Shown: piece after piece, positions 16,781 to 25,616 of the stretch | Numbering within the stretch: position 1 is the stretch's first letter | Layout of the letters: every line of letters starts with the position of its first letter | Assembly: GCA_040768585.1 (NCBI GenBank) | Contig: JAXGMQ010000001.1 | Coordinates: 682,001-746,000, forward strand | Length of the DNA stretch: 64,000 nt | Origin: JAXGMQ01 sp040768585 | GTDB lineage: Bacteria; Caldisericota; Caldisericia; JAAYUI01 | Reading direction: 5' to 3' | Translations under genes and position numbers: made by a program | The notes under the pieces: model-generated | Databases searched by the model: none | The model's input: only the letters and a program-made list of their open reading frames with translations | Told to the model about the DNA's origin: nothing

Positions 16781-19147
16781 CTATTTCGAATACGAAAGGA
16801 TAATCTCCTTTGTCTCTGCTACCCACTCCACCTCACACCCAAGGCTCTCAGCAAGGAATCTCATTGGCACCATTGTCCTGCCGTCGATGATAGTGGGGAC
16901 TACTTCCGAGTTGTCTGGGTCGATTTGCTTCTCAACTCCGTTGACTCTGGCGGTTGGTTTATTTATCCAGAGTTCTATTGTTGAATTATCTAGTTCACAA
17001 GTGATTTTCTTTTCTGACCCATCCCAGGAAATTGTGCCACTGAGAGGTTCTGTGACATATCTGGCTGGAAGAAACGTCCTGTTGTCAATGATTGCAGTTG
17101 CAACATCCATCTCGACAGCTGTGGTTTCATTGCCATGAGTAACAGTGTAAGATTTTTCACCAATTTTGAATGTCAACTTGTGTACCGATGGCAAACCAGG
17201 ATCACATCCAGGCCCTTCACCTGTAGGCGGGTTTGGATCAGCTTCATCTTCAGGTGGAGTTGGTGTTGGTTCTGGCTCAGGTACAGGTTCTGGTTCGGGG
17301 GTGGGCTCTGGCTCTGGTTCTGACTCAGACTCTGAGACCACAAATTTGTTTATAGCAAGATCTGAAAATACGGCACTAGGGACATTACTACACTTAAACA
17401 ATGCTCTTGTTCTTATTTTGAAGTCAGCCTCGGATATCTGGTCTGAGACCTTGACGCTGAAATAAAAAGTATATTCAGATTTGGCCTTTTCACCATTTTT
17501 ACTTATTATTTCGTGATTTACTGGTTCCCATTTAATGATAATGTCACCTCCAATAGAATCAGGAGGTTCTCCGGTGAACCAGTCTGAACCAGAATTATTT
17601 GTGTAGAACAGAGTATCTGAAGATGATGCAGAGTCCTTGACGTAGTGTGTTCCTTCGGGAACCGACACCATAAGATAACCCACATCCATTGGGTAATTTC
17701 CCCCGACGATTTCAAGATTAGTTCTATATCTGAGAATATCACCAGCTTTTACATCTTTCTCTTTATCAACAAACTCGTCATCGCCGTCAGTGTCAACATC
17801 CATTGAGAGTTTGAATTCTCCATCGAATATCATTTTCCTTTTGATGTAGCCTATTTCCTTACTTTCAAACCAAACGAGATGTGGAAGATTGTATGTATCT
17901 AACGCAATAACAGGATCATGAATAAGTGTAGAATCTGTTTTAATCTTGGAAAATCCCTTATCTCCTCTATGATCAACCCACATACCATCAACAAGTTGAG
18001 TGTAGTATACTTCATCTCCACTCCACCATGTAATGTGGGGTACATTGTTTCCATCAATGGCTATCCTTGGTGAACTCGCACCCGATGTTGAAGATGATAT
18101 TTCGGCATTAATTTCATTGTACTCATTGCCCTTAAAATTCACCCACGAATTCCCATCCCAATACAAATAATTCAGTTCATATTTTTGCTTCTGATTATGA
18201 TTTAGCCAAACGATGTGCGGATTGTTATTGTTGTCGACATCGAGCTGAGGATATCTGGATAGAGTCTCATTCTTGGACACATTCCCATCGTTGCTGACTG
18301 GATCGTATTTATCTCCGTCTGCTGTAATCCACTTACCACCATCCCATCTGACGTATATAACCTCATCGTTAGAATCAAAGTTTCTATACCAGACAATGTG
18401 TGGATTGTCCTTCGAATCAATAACAATTTCTGGATGCGCAGCTTTTGTATCCTTTTCTATCCCACTTATTCGACCGTTATTAGTCGTCGAGTTATACTTT
18501 TTCCCATTATCACAGATCCATTCAAAACCATCCCATTTGATATATCTGATGGTGTTGTCATCACTCCAAACAATATGCGGATTTCCCCGCGAATCGACAT
18601 CTATCGCCGGACCATATGACCACGTGCCATTCCTGCTGATATTTCCGTTGTTTTGAGAGCTAAAAGGTTTACCATCTGGCGTACCCCACGAGCTCCCATT
18701 CCATTTGGCGTAGTAAATCTCCTTATTTGAATGCCATGTGACATGTGGTGTATCGGAGCCATCAAGTGATATTTGTGAATAGTATGAGCCCTTATCGTTG
18801 CTTATTTTATCGAATCCGCTGCTTCTGGTGCAGATATCGCCATTTGCCTTGACCCAGTTTTTACCATCCCACTTTGCATACGTGATATCTGGTTTCTTGT
18901 TTCCTTCACTGAATTCATGCCACACAATGTGCGGATAATCATTTGAGTCGAGATCAAAGTCTGGGTAGCCAACGTTTATAGTTTTTATATTATGATAAAG
19001 AGACGCATCGCTGTCGTATATCGAACCCATGTATGGTTCACCATCCGCTGTTACCCAGTCCGAGTTGGTGATTGCATGAGTAAATCCAGTTAAAACGGTC
19101 GAAAACACTACAATGATAACCACAAGAATACCAATCCATTTATTCAC
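16781..19147 (-). CDS. Exported beta-propeller / DUF11-like / stalk-domain surface protein
   Basis: 788 residues. The order is a signal peptide (WIGILVVIIVVFSTVLTGFTHA); about seven repeats of some 60 residues centred on NPHIVW and a Tyr-x-x-Trp-Asp-Gly-x-x-Trp pattern, a sialidase/BNR-like propeller (residues 30-440); a DUF11/adhesion-like segment (AGDILRYRTNLEIV, VSVPEGTHYV); a Pro-Glu-rich linker of EPEP units; and a C-terminal copper-amine-oxidase-N-like stalk domain (RTFLPARYVTEPL, GRTMVPMRFLAESLGCEVEW). The start is GTG 19147 with AAGGAG seven bases upstream. The stalk-coding DNA is closely similar to that at 19610 and 22177. It is probably a cell-surface binding protein; the ligand is unknown. 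Confidence 0.8.
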   Translation of the reverse strand: MNKWIGILVVIIVVFSTVLTGFTHAITNSDWVTADGEPYMGSIYDSDASLYHNIKTINVGYPDFDLDSNDYPHIVWHEFSEGNKKPDITYAKWDGKNWVKANGDICTRSSGFDKISNDKGSYYSQISLDGSDTPHVTWHSNKEIYYAKWNGSSWGTPDGKPFSSQNNGNISRNGTWSYGPAIDVDSRGNPHIVWSDDNTIRYIKWDGFEWICDNGKKYNSTTNNGRISGIEKDTKAAHPEIVIDSKDNPHIVWYRNFDSNDEVIYVRWDGGKWITADGDKYDPVSNDGNVSKNETLSRYPQLDVDNNNNPHIVWLNHNQKQKYELNYLYWDGNSWVNFKGNEYNEINAEISSSTSGASSPRIAIDGNNVPHITWWSGDEVYYTQLVDGMWVDHRGDKGFSKIKTDSTLIHDPVIALDTYNLPHLVWFESKEIGYIKRKMIFDGEFKLSMDVDTDGDDEFVDKEKDVKAGDILRYRTNLEIVGGNYPMDVGYLMVSVPEGTHYVKDSASSSDTLFYTNNSGSDWFTGEPPDSIGGDIIIKWEPVNHEIISKNGEKAKSEYTFYFSVKVSDQISEADFKIRTRALFKCSNVPSAVFSDLAINKFVVSESESEPEPEPTPEPEPVPEPEPTPTPPEDEADPNPPTGEGPGCDPGLPSVHKLTFKIGEKSYTVTHGNETTAVEMDVATAIIDNRTFLPARYVTEPLSGTISWDGSEKKITCELDNSTIELWINKPTARVNGVEKQIDPDNSEVVPTIIDGRTMVPMRFLAESLGCEVEWVAETKEIILSYSK

Positions 19148-19193
19148 TTTCGCACTCCTTGACTCAAATGTTACTCATCCATTTGATAATCGT

Positions 19194-19221
19194 CATATAT
19201 GACATCCTAACAATATGACAA
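19194..19221 (-). promoter_or_regulatory. Candidate promoter of the 16781 gene, overlapping a palindrome
   Basis: Minus strand: -35 TTGTCA (19216-19221), 16-base spacer, -10 TATATG (19194-19199). The -10 lies inside a perfect 12-base palindrome GTCATATATGAC (19192-19203), a possible regulator site. Weak evidence. Confidence 0.3.
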
Positions 19222-19560
19222 TACAACGGTGCGAGTGTAACATAACGTAAACTGAATATCAATTATGATAGTGAATATGTTTAAGTCACGATGTCATAAA
19301 TTATATTTTTTTGCATTTACCAACTCGTGTACACAATCGTTATTGGAAAGGTTAAGATAACTAGCAGCTATAAGGCAATTTATCCATTCAACCCAGAGAA
19401 ATAGTTGAATTCAGACACAAGTCACTCAAATCAAGGGAATCATCATGTTGATCATAGAGGTGTCATATGTCTCTTCTTTTGAGGGTAATATGTTTGTATA
19501 AACTTGTCCTCATAGCTTTTGTGTTCCATCTGATACTCCGCCAAAACAAATTTGTGCATA
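19222..19560. other. AT-rich intergenic region
   Basis: 339 bases upstream of the candidate promoter and downstream of the next minus-strand gene. It is AT-rich, without recognisable gene, RNA or terminator. Open frames on the plus strand here run into the antisense of the 19610 gene and are not supported. Confidence 0.35.
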
Positions 19561-19609
19561 TGAGTATTATCTCATTCTTCCCCATCTTCTATTCAACCTA
19601 TGTTATAGG
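19561..19609 (-). repeat. Conserved 3'-flank element, copy 2
   Basis: Second copy of the 49-base element at 16732-16780, again starting directly at a stalk-gene stop codon. Confidence 0.7.
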
Positions 19610-21949
19610 CTACTTCGAATATGAAAGGATAATCTCCTTAGTCTCTGCTATCCACTCCACCTCACACCCCAGGCCCTCAGCTAGGAATCTCATTGGCACC
19701 ATTGTTCTACCGTCGATGATGGTGGGGACAACATCAGGATTGTTTGGGTCGATTTGGGTTTCTACTCCGTTTACCTTAGCTGTGGGCTTGCCAATCCAGA
19801 GTTCGACGGTATTGTACAAGGACTCTGTGGTTGGATTGTTCTTCAAGTCACTGCCTGGCAAGTCATCATTATTGTCAGCAATTGCGTCGCTTTGAAATGG
19901 ACTCAGTGGCCCAATGAATGAAGGTGTTTGTGATTCTGGTGTTGGCTCATCTGTGGGGCCATCTGGAGCAGCCAGTTTGCAGACTACCTTCTTCTCTGCC
20001 CCATCCCACTCGACATCACCGCCAAGAGGTTCTGTCACAAATCTTGCTGGGAGGAATGTTCTACCGTTTAGGATGAGAGGGGCTACATCGATTAGCCTTT
20101 CATCCCCATCAAGCCACTGCCTCTTCTCTCCTATCTGGAACTTGAGGATTGTTTTAGTTTGTCTTGGGAGTTCTGGTTCTGGTGGTGGGGTTGGTTCAGG
20201 AGTCGGTTCCGGTTCGGGAGTTGGCTCAGGCTGAGGTTCTGGGACCGGTTCCGGCTCTGGTGGGCTCTCAAATGTTGCTGTATCTGAATCGATTGTATCG
20301 TCACTCTCTATACCAGTAACCGTTGCAAGGTCACCAACTTCAAGGTCATCACATGTTGCAGCTTCACCATCTTTTGTAAATGCCTCTGGAAGCTCAACGG
20401 TGTATGTGCCGGATGAGGTTGTGACCGCAACTTTTCCACTTTCGCAGTCAACCCATGTGACTGTGCCAACAATTGATATTGGTTCAGGGGTTGGTTCTGG
20501 CTCTGGTTCTGGTGGGGGTGGGACATCATAGCAGTAGAACTTGGCAATCTTCTCATCATTTACATCACGAACAAGCACACCTCTCCAGTCGACTGCATAA
20601 ACCTCAGCAAGCTCTGGGTTGTCAAAGTCAGACTTGTCAATCGTCCATTTCTTTTCGAGTGTATCAACATCAAAACACATTATCTCATCGATAGTTTGGA
20701 TGACTATCTCACCATCGATGGACTGCATGTATGTCTTTTTGCTGCCTGTGAGAGCTGGGGAGAGTTCGACTAGCTCAGTTAGGTCATCTCGGTTGAGGAG
20801 CAACTGATAGGTGTCGAGTTCGTAGGAGGGGGTGAGAAGATTGACTCCACTGTTCCATTCGAACGAACTGCGCCCTGCCGGGTAGTCTTCATATATTGAT
20901 ATGGGTAGGTATTTTCCAATAGGATGTAATGTGCAATAGAATGGATATTCAATATCAGAAACAGATGGATTAACTTTATCAACGAGCTCCCAGAAGTCAG
21001 TAGCTGATGTGACTTCAAGGGTTTCTGAATCTATCTCAATTAACTTCTTGCCACAATACAAACCAATCAAACTGTCTTTTCTACATGAAAAAAAATCACT
21101 ATCTAGACCAGTTAGAGAACAATTTTTAAATTGTCTTAACTTCTTCTCAAATCGATAGAACCCAAATGCTGTAGGTTGTGTTTCTTGAATCAACCAAATA
21201 TAACTACTGTTGACAAGTAATAAGTGTATATACGGTTTATGTGTCCCCCCATCTTTTTTAAATTTGAAATCATACGAGTATCTTATCTCTCCAGTATTTA
21301 CGTCAAACAGCGTCAATCCATTATTTACATAGAAGAACACACCGTCTGATTGTTGAATAGGCAGAAAAGGAACAAGAGATGCTTGCCCAATCCTGTTATC
21401 TCTGATATGCCATAAGATAGTATCATTGTCTATATCGTAACACCTAATTTCTTTTGGGTTTTCATCGTAATATCCACCATACGGGGAATCACATATCTTA
21501 AAATTAGTCCTGATGTGACTAAAAAGTGAGAACTTGGGAGGAAGCAGATTCACTTCACCTGATTCGGGATTTATCAATCGATTTTGGTAATATTCCCCAT
21601 ATATAACGTAATTTCCCTCCTCAGGTTTCTGTGTTGTTGTGATGAATAGCCACCCTTGTGGAGTGTTGTTGAAGTTGTGGAACTCTAATTCATATTCAAA
21701 TGGAATCTCATTTGACCATTTTCTTGAAAGTTCTCCATTCCCATCAAACGAGTCTGATTCCCAAGGTTCAACCCTTATCTGGTTTGGTTTGCAGTTTATT
21801 ACAACCTCTGGATACTCTGATTTTGGACTGGATTCCCAATGAAAGGTTTGAAAAATATAGAATCTGAATTCTTCTTCCGCAAAAACCCCACCAAAGCTCA
21901 AAAACAACATAACAAGCACAAAGGTTGTAATCGTTTTTCTAATATGCAT
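19610..21949 (-). CDS. Exported PQQ-like propeller protein with Pro-Glu linkers, a DUF5666-like module and stalk domain
   Basis: 779 residues. Signal peptide MHIRKTITTFVLVMLFLSFGGVFA. The N-terminal ~500 residues are a divergent PQQ-like propeller (IRCYDIDNDTILWHIRD, FDVNTGEIRYSYDF, MCFDVDTLEKKWTID). Next come an EPEP linker, a beta-barrel module resembling DUF5666 (IVGTVTWVDCESGKVAV, DDLEVGDLATVTGI), a second EPEP linker and a stalk domain (RTFLPARFVTEPLGGDVEW, GRTMVPMRFLAEGLGCEVEW). The stalk halves are split by a Ser/Pro/Asp-rich insert (residues ~690-735). ATG 21949 is preferred over the longer frame from 21988 because AAGGGGTG stands just before it and the signal peptide follows. The 3' DNA resembles the neighbouring stalk genes. 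Confidence 0.8.
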   Translation of the reverse strand: MHIRKTITTFVLVMLFLSFGGVFAEEEFRFYIFQTFHWESSPKSEYPEVVINCKPNQIRVEPWESDSFDGNGELSRKWSNEIPFEYELEFHNFNNTPQGWLFITTTQKPEEGNYVIYGEYYQNRLINPESGEVNLLPPKFSLFSHIRTNFKICDSPYGGYYDENPKEIRCYDIDNDTILWHIRDNRIGQASLVPFLPIQQSDGVFFYVNNGLTLFDVNTGEIRYSYDFKFKKDGGTHKPYIHLLLVNSSYIWLIQETQPTAFGFYRFEKKLRQFKNCSLTGLDSDFFSCRKDSLIGLYCGKKLIEIDSETLEVTSATDFWELVDKVNPSVSDIEYPFYCTLHPIGKYLPISIYEDYPAGRSSFEWNSGVNLLTPSYELDTYQLLLNRDDLTELVELSPALTGSKKTYMQSIDGEIVIQTIDEIMCFDVDTLEKKWTIDKSDFDNPELAEVYAVDWRGVLVRDVNDEKIAKFYCYDVPPPPEPEPEPTPEPISIVGTVTWVDCESGKVAVTTSSGTYTVELPEAFTKDGEAATCDDLEVGDLATVTGIESDDTIDSDTATFESPPEPEPVPEPQPEPTPEPEPTPEPTPPPEPELPRQTKTILKFQIGEKRQWLDGDERLIDVAPLILNGRTFLPARFVTEPLGGDVEWDGAEKKVVCKLAAPDGPTDEPTPESQTPSFIGPLSPFQSDAIADNNDDLPGSDLKNNPTTESLYNTVELWIGKPTAKVNGVETQIDPNNPDVVPTIIDGRTMVPMRFLAEGLGCEVEWIAETKEIILSYSK

Positions 21950-22071
21950 ACTCACCCCTTGAAAATAATCACGCTCCCACAATATCACAAAACAAACATC
22001 TCAATCAAGTTTTGATCCAAATACACGACAAAAAAACATCACAAATGGTGAAAATAGAAAATGACAAATTA

Positions 22072-22107
22072 AAAGCCCCCCTCAGCTTTCTTGCCGAGGG
22101 GGGCTTT
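22072..22107 (-). terminator. Intrinsic terminator of the 22177 gene
   Basis: A perfect 12-bp stem AAAGCCCCCCTC (22072-22083) with GAGGGGGGCTTT (22096-22107), 12-base loop, then TTAATTT on the minus strand. Stem and loop are almost identical to 23860-23895. Confidence 0.85.
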
Positions 22108-22176
22108 ACAACTCAAGAAATCAGGCTTTGAAAAAACCCTTTGTTTCCATGAATCCATCCAACATTGAGTGTGAAA

Positions 22177-23805
22177 TCAATTCGTGTATGTAAGAACTAT
22201 TTCTTTTGTCTCAGCTATCCACTCCACCTCACACCCCAGGCTCTCAGCTAGGAATCTCATTGGTACCATCGTTCTGCCGTCGATGATGGTGGGTACTACC
22301 TCTGGGTTGTTTGGGTCGATTTGGGTTTCTACTCCGTTTACCTTGGCGGTGGGTTTGTCTATCCAGAGTTCTACAACATGTTCATTGTATCCAGCTGGAA
22401 TTCGATCATTTGGATTCTTAATCGAAACAAGCTTACATTCAACTTTGCGTTCATCTGAATTCCATTCAATGAATCCGCCTAAGGATTCTACTACATATTT
22501 TGCTGGCAGAAATGACCTGTTTTGATATATTACAGGTTTGGTATCCATTGAAATCATGAGGCAATCATCGACAATACCTTTATCGCTACCAATGTTAAAT
22601 GAGATTTTGTTTGCTGCAGGTTGTATGCAAGAAGTGCTGACTAAATCGTCATAGTATATTTTGTTATCATTCATGAGCCACAGATTGTTATTCCAGTTGG
22701 TATTCTTTATATCTTTACACCATAGCACCTTTGCATTGCGGACATCTCTTGCTCGAAGACTCGTATAGGTATATTCTTCTGCAAAAATACTACACCTTGT
22801 ATCCATATGACTTAGAAGAACATTTCCCACAATTATCGATTTATCATAATTTTTATACCAGTCACTCCATAGAAGTTTACCAGTAGTTGAATCAAAAACA
22901 CCATATCCTTGCAGAAACAAATAGTCACCTTTTAAAAGCAGTGGATATGCCAAGGAGTACTTAAGAGAGTATGAAGTTGTCCAGATGGTTTTCCCTGTTG
23001 ATAAATCAACTGCTGATATTTGGTTGAATCTCAAATCATCAACATACACTCTTTCATCATCCATTACCATCGAGTTTTTTGTTATAGAATCAAAACTCAT
23101 CTCTCTTGACCAAAGCATTTTCCCATTGTTTGCATCAAAACAAAACAAGCCATTTGAATAAATTACAAGCTTATCACTTGAATAGGCCATAGATCTCCTA
23201 AAACCACTGGATCCAGCAAAATCTTGTGCCACTTCCCACACTTTTGAGCCATCTTCTAAATCAATTGCAACACAACTACTATCGCATGCGATAAAAAGCA
23301 TCTCATCTGAACTGGCAATTGAAATATAATACTCCTCAGGTAAATAATCATTTTTTTTCCAGATTATTTGACCGTCTTTCAGATTTATAAGGTAAATTAT
23401 TCTATCACATGCGAGAACTAACTTCTCACCAATAATCCTATAGTAGTGCAAATAACACCATTCCTCGACTTCCACACTCCACAAGCTCTGTCCGTCAGAA
23501 TCAAAGTAATGGATATTGACCTTTAGGATTTCATCAGTCTCATTCGATTGCATGTCGAAATCTGCCATTAGATAACAACCATTGTGAACTTGAAGCAGCT
23601 TCATGTCTTTTGATAATTTGTCCAGAACGGGGTTTCGCACAAACATAAGTCTGCCAGGTTTATACATGTCTTGCGACAACTTTCTATCACAATCACCTAT
23701 GGTTGCTATGGTCTCTTTACATTTCACAAAATCTAAATTGGATATATGCATAACAAAGTTCACAAGAATAAGGATTATCAATAGGAATCTTATCCATTTT
23801 TTCAT
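22177..23805 (-). CDS. Exported PQQ-like propeller protein with C-terminal stalk domain
   Basis: 542 residues. The N-terminal hydrophobic segment (FLLIILILVNFVMHIS) is a signal or anchor. Propeller blades follow: YLINLKDGQIIWKKND, VAIDLEDGSKVWEVAQ, FCFDANNGKMLWSREM, SAVDLSTGKTIWTTSY, VFDSTTGKLLWSDW. A stalk domain covers the last ~140 residues (RSFLPAKYVVESLGGFIEW, GRTMVPMRFLAESLGCEVEW). GGAGGTG stands 6 bases before ATG 23805. It is a paralogue of the 19610 gene in architecture, without its Pro-Glu linkers. Probable surface-binding or assembly role. Confidence 0.82.
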   Translation of the reverse strand: MKKWIRFLLIILILVNFVMHISNLDFVKCKETIATIGDCDRKLSQDMYKPGRLMFVRNPVLDKLSKDMKLLQVHNGCYLMADFDMQSNETDEILKVNIHYFDSDGQSLWSVEVEEWCYLHYYRIIGEKLVLACDRIIYLINLKDGQIIWKKNDYLPEEYYISIASSDEMLFIACDSSCVAIDLEDGSKVWEVAQDFAGSSGFRRSMAYSSDKLVIYSNGLFCFDANNGKMLWSREMSFDSITKNSMVMDDERVYVDDLRFNQISAVDLSTGKTIWTTSYSLKYSLAYPLLLKGDYLFLQGYGVFDSTTGKLLWSDWYKNYDKSIIVGNVLLSHMDTRCSIFAEEYTYTSLRARDVRNAKVLWCKDIKNTNWNNNLWLMNDNKIYYDDLVSTSCIQPAANKISFNIGSDKGIVDDCLMISMDTKPVIYQNRSFLPAKYVVESLGGFIEWNSDERKVECKLVSIKNPNDRIPAGYNEHVVELWIDKPTAKVNGVETQIDPNNPEVVPTIIDGRTMVPMRFLAESLGCEVEWIAETKEIVLTYTN

Positions 23806-23859
23806 GAAACACCTCCAATAATATCAAACGAACAAGAAATCAAAAAGTTTGATAAATTA

Positions 23860-23895
23860 AAAGCCCCCCTCAGCTTTCTTGCCAAGGGGGGCTTT
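23860..23895 (-). terminator. Intrinsic terminator of the DUF5666 gene, near-duplicate of 22072-22107
   Basis: An 11-bp stem AAAGCCCCCCT (23860-23870) with AGGGGGGCTTT (23885-23895), followed on the minus strand by TTAATTT. The flanks (AAATTA before, ACAACTCAAG after) also match the other copy, so roughly 50 bases were duplicated. Confidence 0.85.
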
Positions 23896-24026
23896 ACAAC
23901 TCAAGGAGTGAGTTTCAGAGATTTTCTCTGCTTTACTTGTTTGGGTCTGATCTCGTTAGCTCTGAGTAAATCAAGCTGGGCAAATCAGACCAATCAGCGC
24001 GTCCGCGTGCGTGGACTTGGTGCTAT

Positions 24027-25382
24027 CTAGAAGCCACCCTTGCCCTTTCCGCCGCCGTTGCCTGGATTCTTGTCTCCGGGTGGGTTTCCGCTCTCTGGTC
24101 TATTGGACTTGTAAACCTCAAGAGCAACTCCGTCCTTGTGGACAATACCAACCTGGTCGCCAACAGCCAAGTCTGACCATGTGATCTCAACAGGCTCCTG
24201 ACCAACTTCCATCTTGATGAACTTTGTGTCTGCATTGATTGCGAGTGTAAGCTCTCTTACTTCCTCTTCATCTGGTCTGCCGCGAAGGGTGATTGTGATT
24301 GAGGTTGAGGAGATGGCTGTAATCTCACCGCCTGCTCTTGCTGGTGGGAACTCGTCAAGGAAAACAACAACAGCGGCTGTTGGCGATGGCTCACCTGAAC
24401 CGTCTCTTGCTGGAATGACTGTGACTCTGACCTTCTGTCCTGGCTTGAGGTCTGCAAGGGTCTTCTCAACCTTTACTGGCTTCTCGCCCTCGGCAGCTGG
24501 TGGATCAAAAGCGACATAAACAGTCTTCTCTGAAAGAGCAATCTCTACGTTCTCTGCGTCATCAAAGTTTGGAAGCACAACAATGCTGGTCTGGTTTACG
24601 CTTACGATTGTTCCAAGAAGCGCTCTCTCTTTGCTCTGGTCACCACCGCGTCCTCTTCCATCATTTGCCGGGAACTCGTCCACAACAAGGATCACACTTG
24701 CATAGAATCCGGTGTTGCCGTCATCGTCCTGGTAGCGTTTTCCTGTCAAAACAAGCTTGTCGCCTTTCTGGATCTGATTGTACTTAATCTCTTCTCTTAC
24801 TGGCGTTCCATCCTCACCCTGTGTGACTTTGAAAACCTTGGTGTTCTCATCGACTGTGACTTCATGCTCGTTCTCGCCTGCTGGATCTGTGACTGTGAGT
24901 GTATCACCCTGATGTTTTACAAGGATTGCGTTCATGGTTGGTGGTCTCTGATCTCCACCTTTTCCGCCCTGACCTGGTCTTGGGAACACAGTTACCTTGG
25001 TGACTGATGCAGCGAGATAGTAAGTTGTGGCATTTTCATCTTCGCCATCTCTTACGATCTTACCACGAATAACAACCTTATCGTCACGCTTGATGTCATT
25101 TCTGCTGACTTCTGGTGGCTCTTCGCCCTGTTCAAGTTCAACAGTTCCATCGTAGTACTTAGTCTCTTCGTCAAATGTGATTGTGGCCTTCATGAAGTCC
25201 ATCATTGGTGGGGTTATGGTCATGTCGTTGGCGTTGATGTTGACAACGGTACCCATCATTGGCATCTGTGGCGCTTTGTCTCTTGGTCCAACTTGACCTG
25301 GGTCATTTGCGAAAACTGTTCCTGCGGTAACGAGTCCTAAAACCATTGTTGCGATAATCGCAAGTGTCGTAAATTTTTTCAT
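24027..25382 (-). CDS. Exported protein with four tandem DUF5666-like domains
   Basis: 451 residues with a signal peptide (MKKFTTLAIIATMVLGLVTAGTVFA). Four beta-barrel modules of roughly 85-100 residues follow, each with the pattern GTVVxIN ... TK..., then a turn reading GDKVVIRG, GDKLVLTG, GQKVRVTV or GDQVGIVH, and a closing strand ending in DEFP or FPRP. This is the DUF5666 pattern. The C-terminus is a Gly/Lys-rich tail. The start: AAGGAGG is followed at once by ATG 25388 and, six bases on, by ATG 25382; the second has normal spacing and begins the signal peptide. Function is unknown; a role in the envelope is inferred. Confidence 0.8.
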   Translation of the reverse strand: MKKFTTLAIIATMVLGLVTAGTVFANDPGQVGPRDKAPQMPMMGTVVNINANDMTITPPMMDFMKATITFDEETKYYDGTVELEQGEEPPEVSRNDIKRDDKVVIRGKIVRDGEDENATTYYLAASVTKVTVFPRPGQGGKGGDQRPPTMNAILVKHQGDTLTVTDPAGENEHEVTVDENTKVFKVTQGEDGTPVREEIKYNQIQKGDKLVLTGKRYQDDDGNTGFYASVILVVDEFPANDGRGRGGDQSKERALLGTIVSVNQTSIVVLPNFDDAENVEIALSEKTVYVAFDPPAAEGEKPVKVEKTLADLKPGQKVRVTVIPARDGSGEPSPTAAVVVFLDEFPPARAGGEITAISSTSITITLRGRPDEEEVRELTLAINADTKFIKMEVGQEPVEITWSDLAVGDQVGIVHKDGVALEVYKSNRPESGNPPGDKNPGNGGGKGKGGF

Positions 25383-25565
25383 CTTCATCCTCCTTATTTT
25401 CCCTTTCTTTTTTTTCAAGCAGTTGCCGTTATGAAATCATATACGAGGGGGGGTTCAGAAAAGTCAGTTTGTTTGTTTTCGATTTCATTTTACCTACGAA
25501 GTAAAACCTATATCAACTGGGTTCTTTGTAGGATACATTCTGGCAGTAAAGCTGGTTCTATATTA

Positions 25566-25598
25566 AAAAAGGCGCGATGAGAAACCTCGCGCCTTTTT
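25566..25598 (-). terminator. Intrinsic terminator of the metK operon
   Basis: A perfect 12-bp stem AAAAAGGCGCGA (25566-25577) with TCGCGCCTTTTT (25587-25598), 9-base loop, and T tracts on both strands. It lies 19 bases past the stop of the 25617 gene. Confidence 0.9.
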
Positions 25599-25616
25599 CA
25601 CTGCTATTTTTCTTGG

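Noticed and set aside
17135..17465. Gly-Ser repeat open frames opposite the Pro-Glu linkers (also at 19914-20234)
   Set aside because: They are the antisense of EPEP-coding repeats in the stalk proteins, which themselves have signal peptides, domains and ribosome sites.
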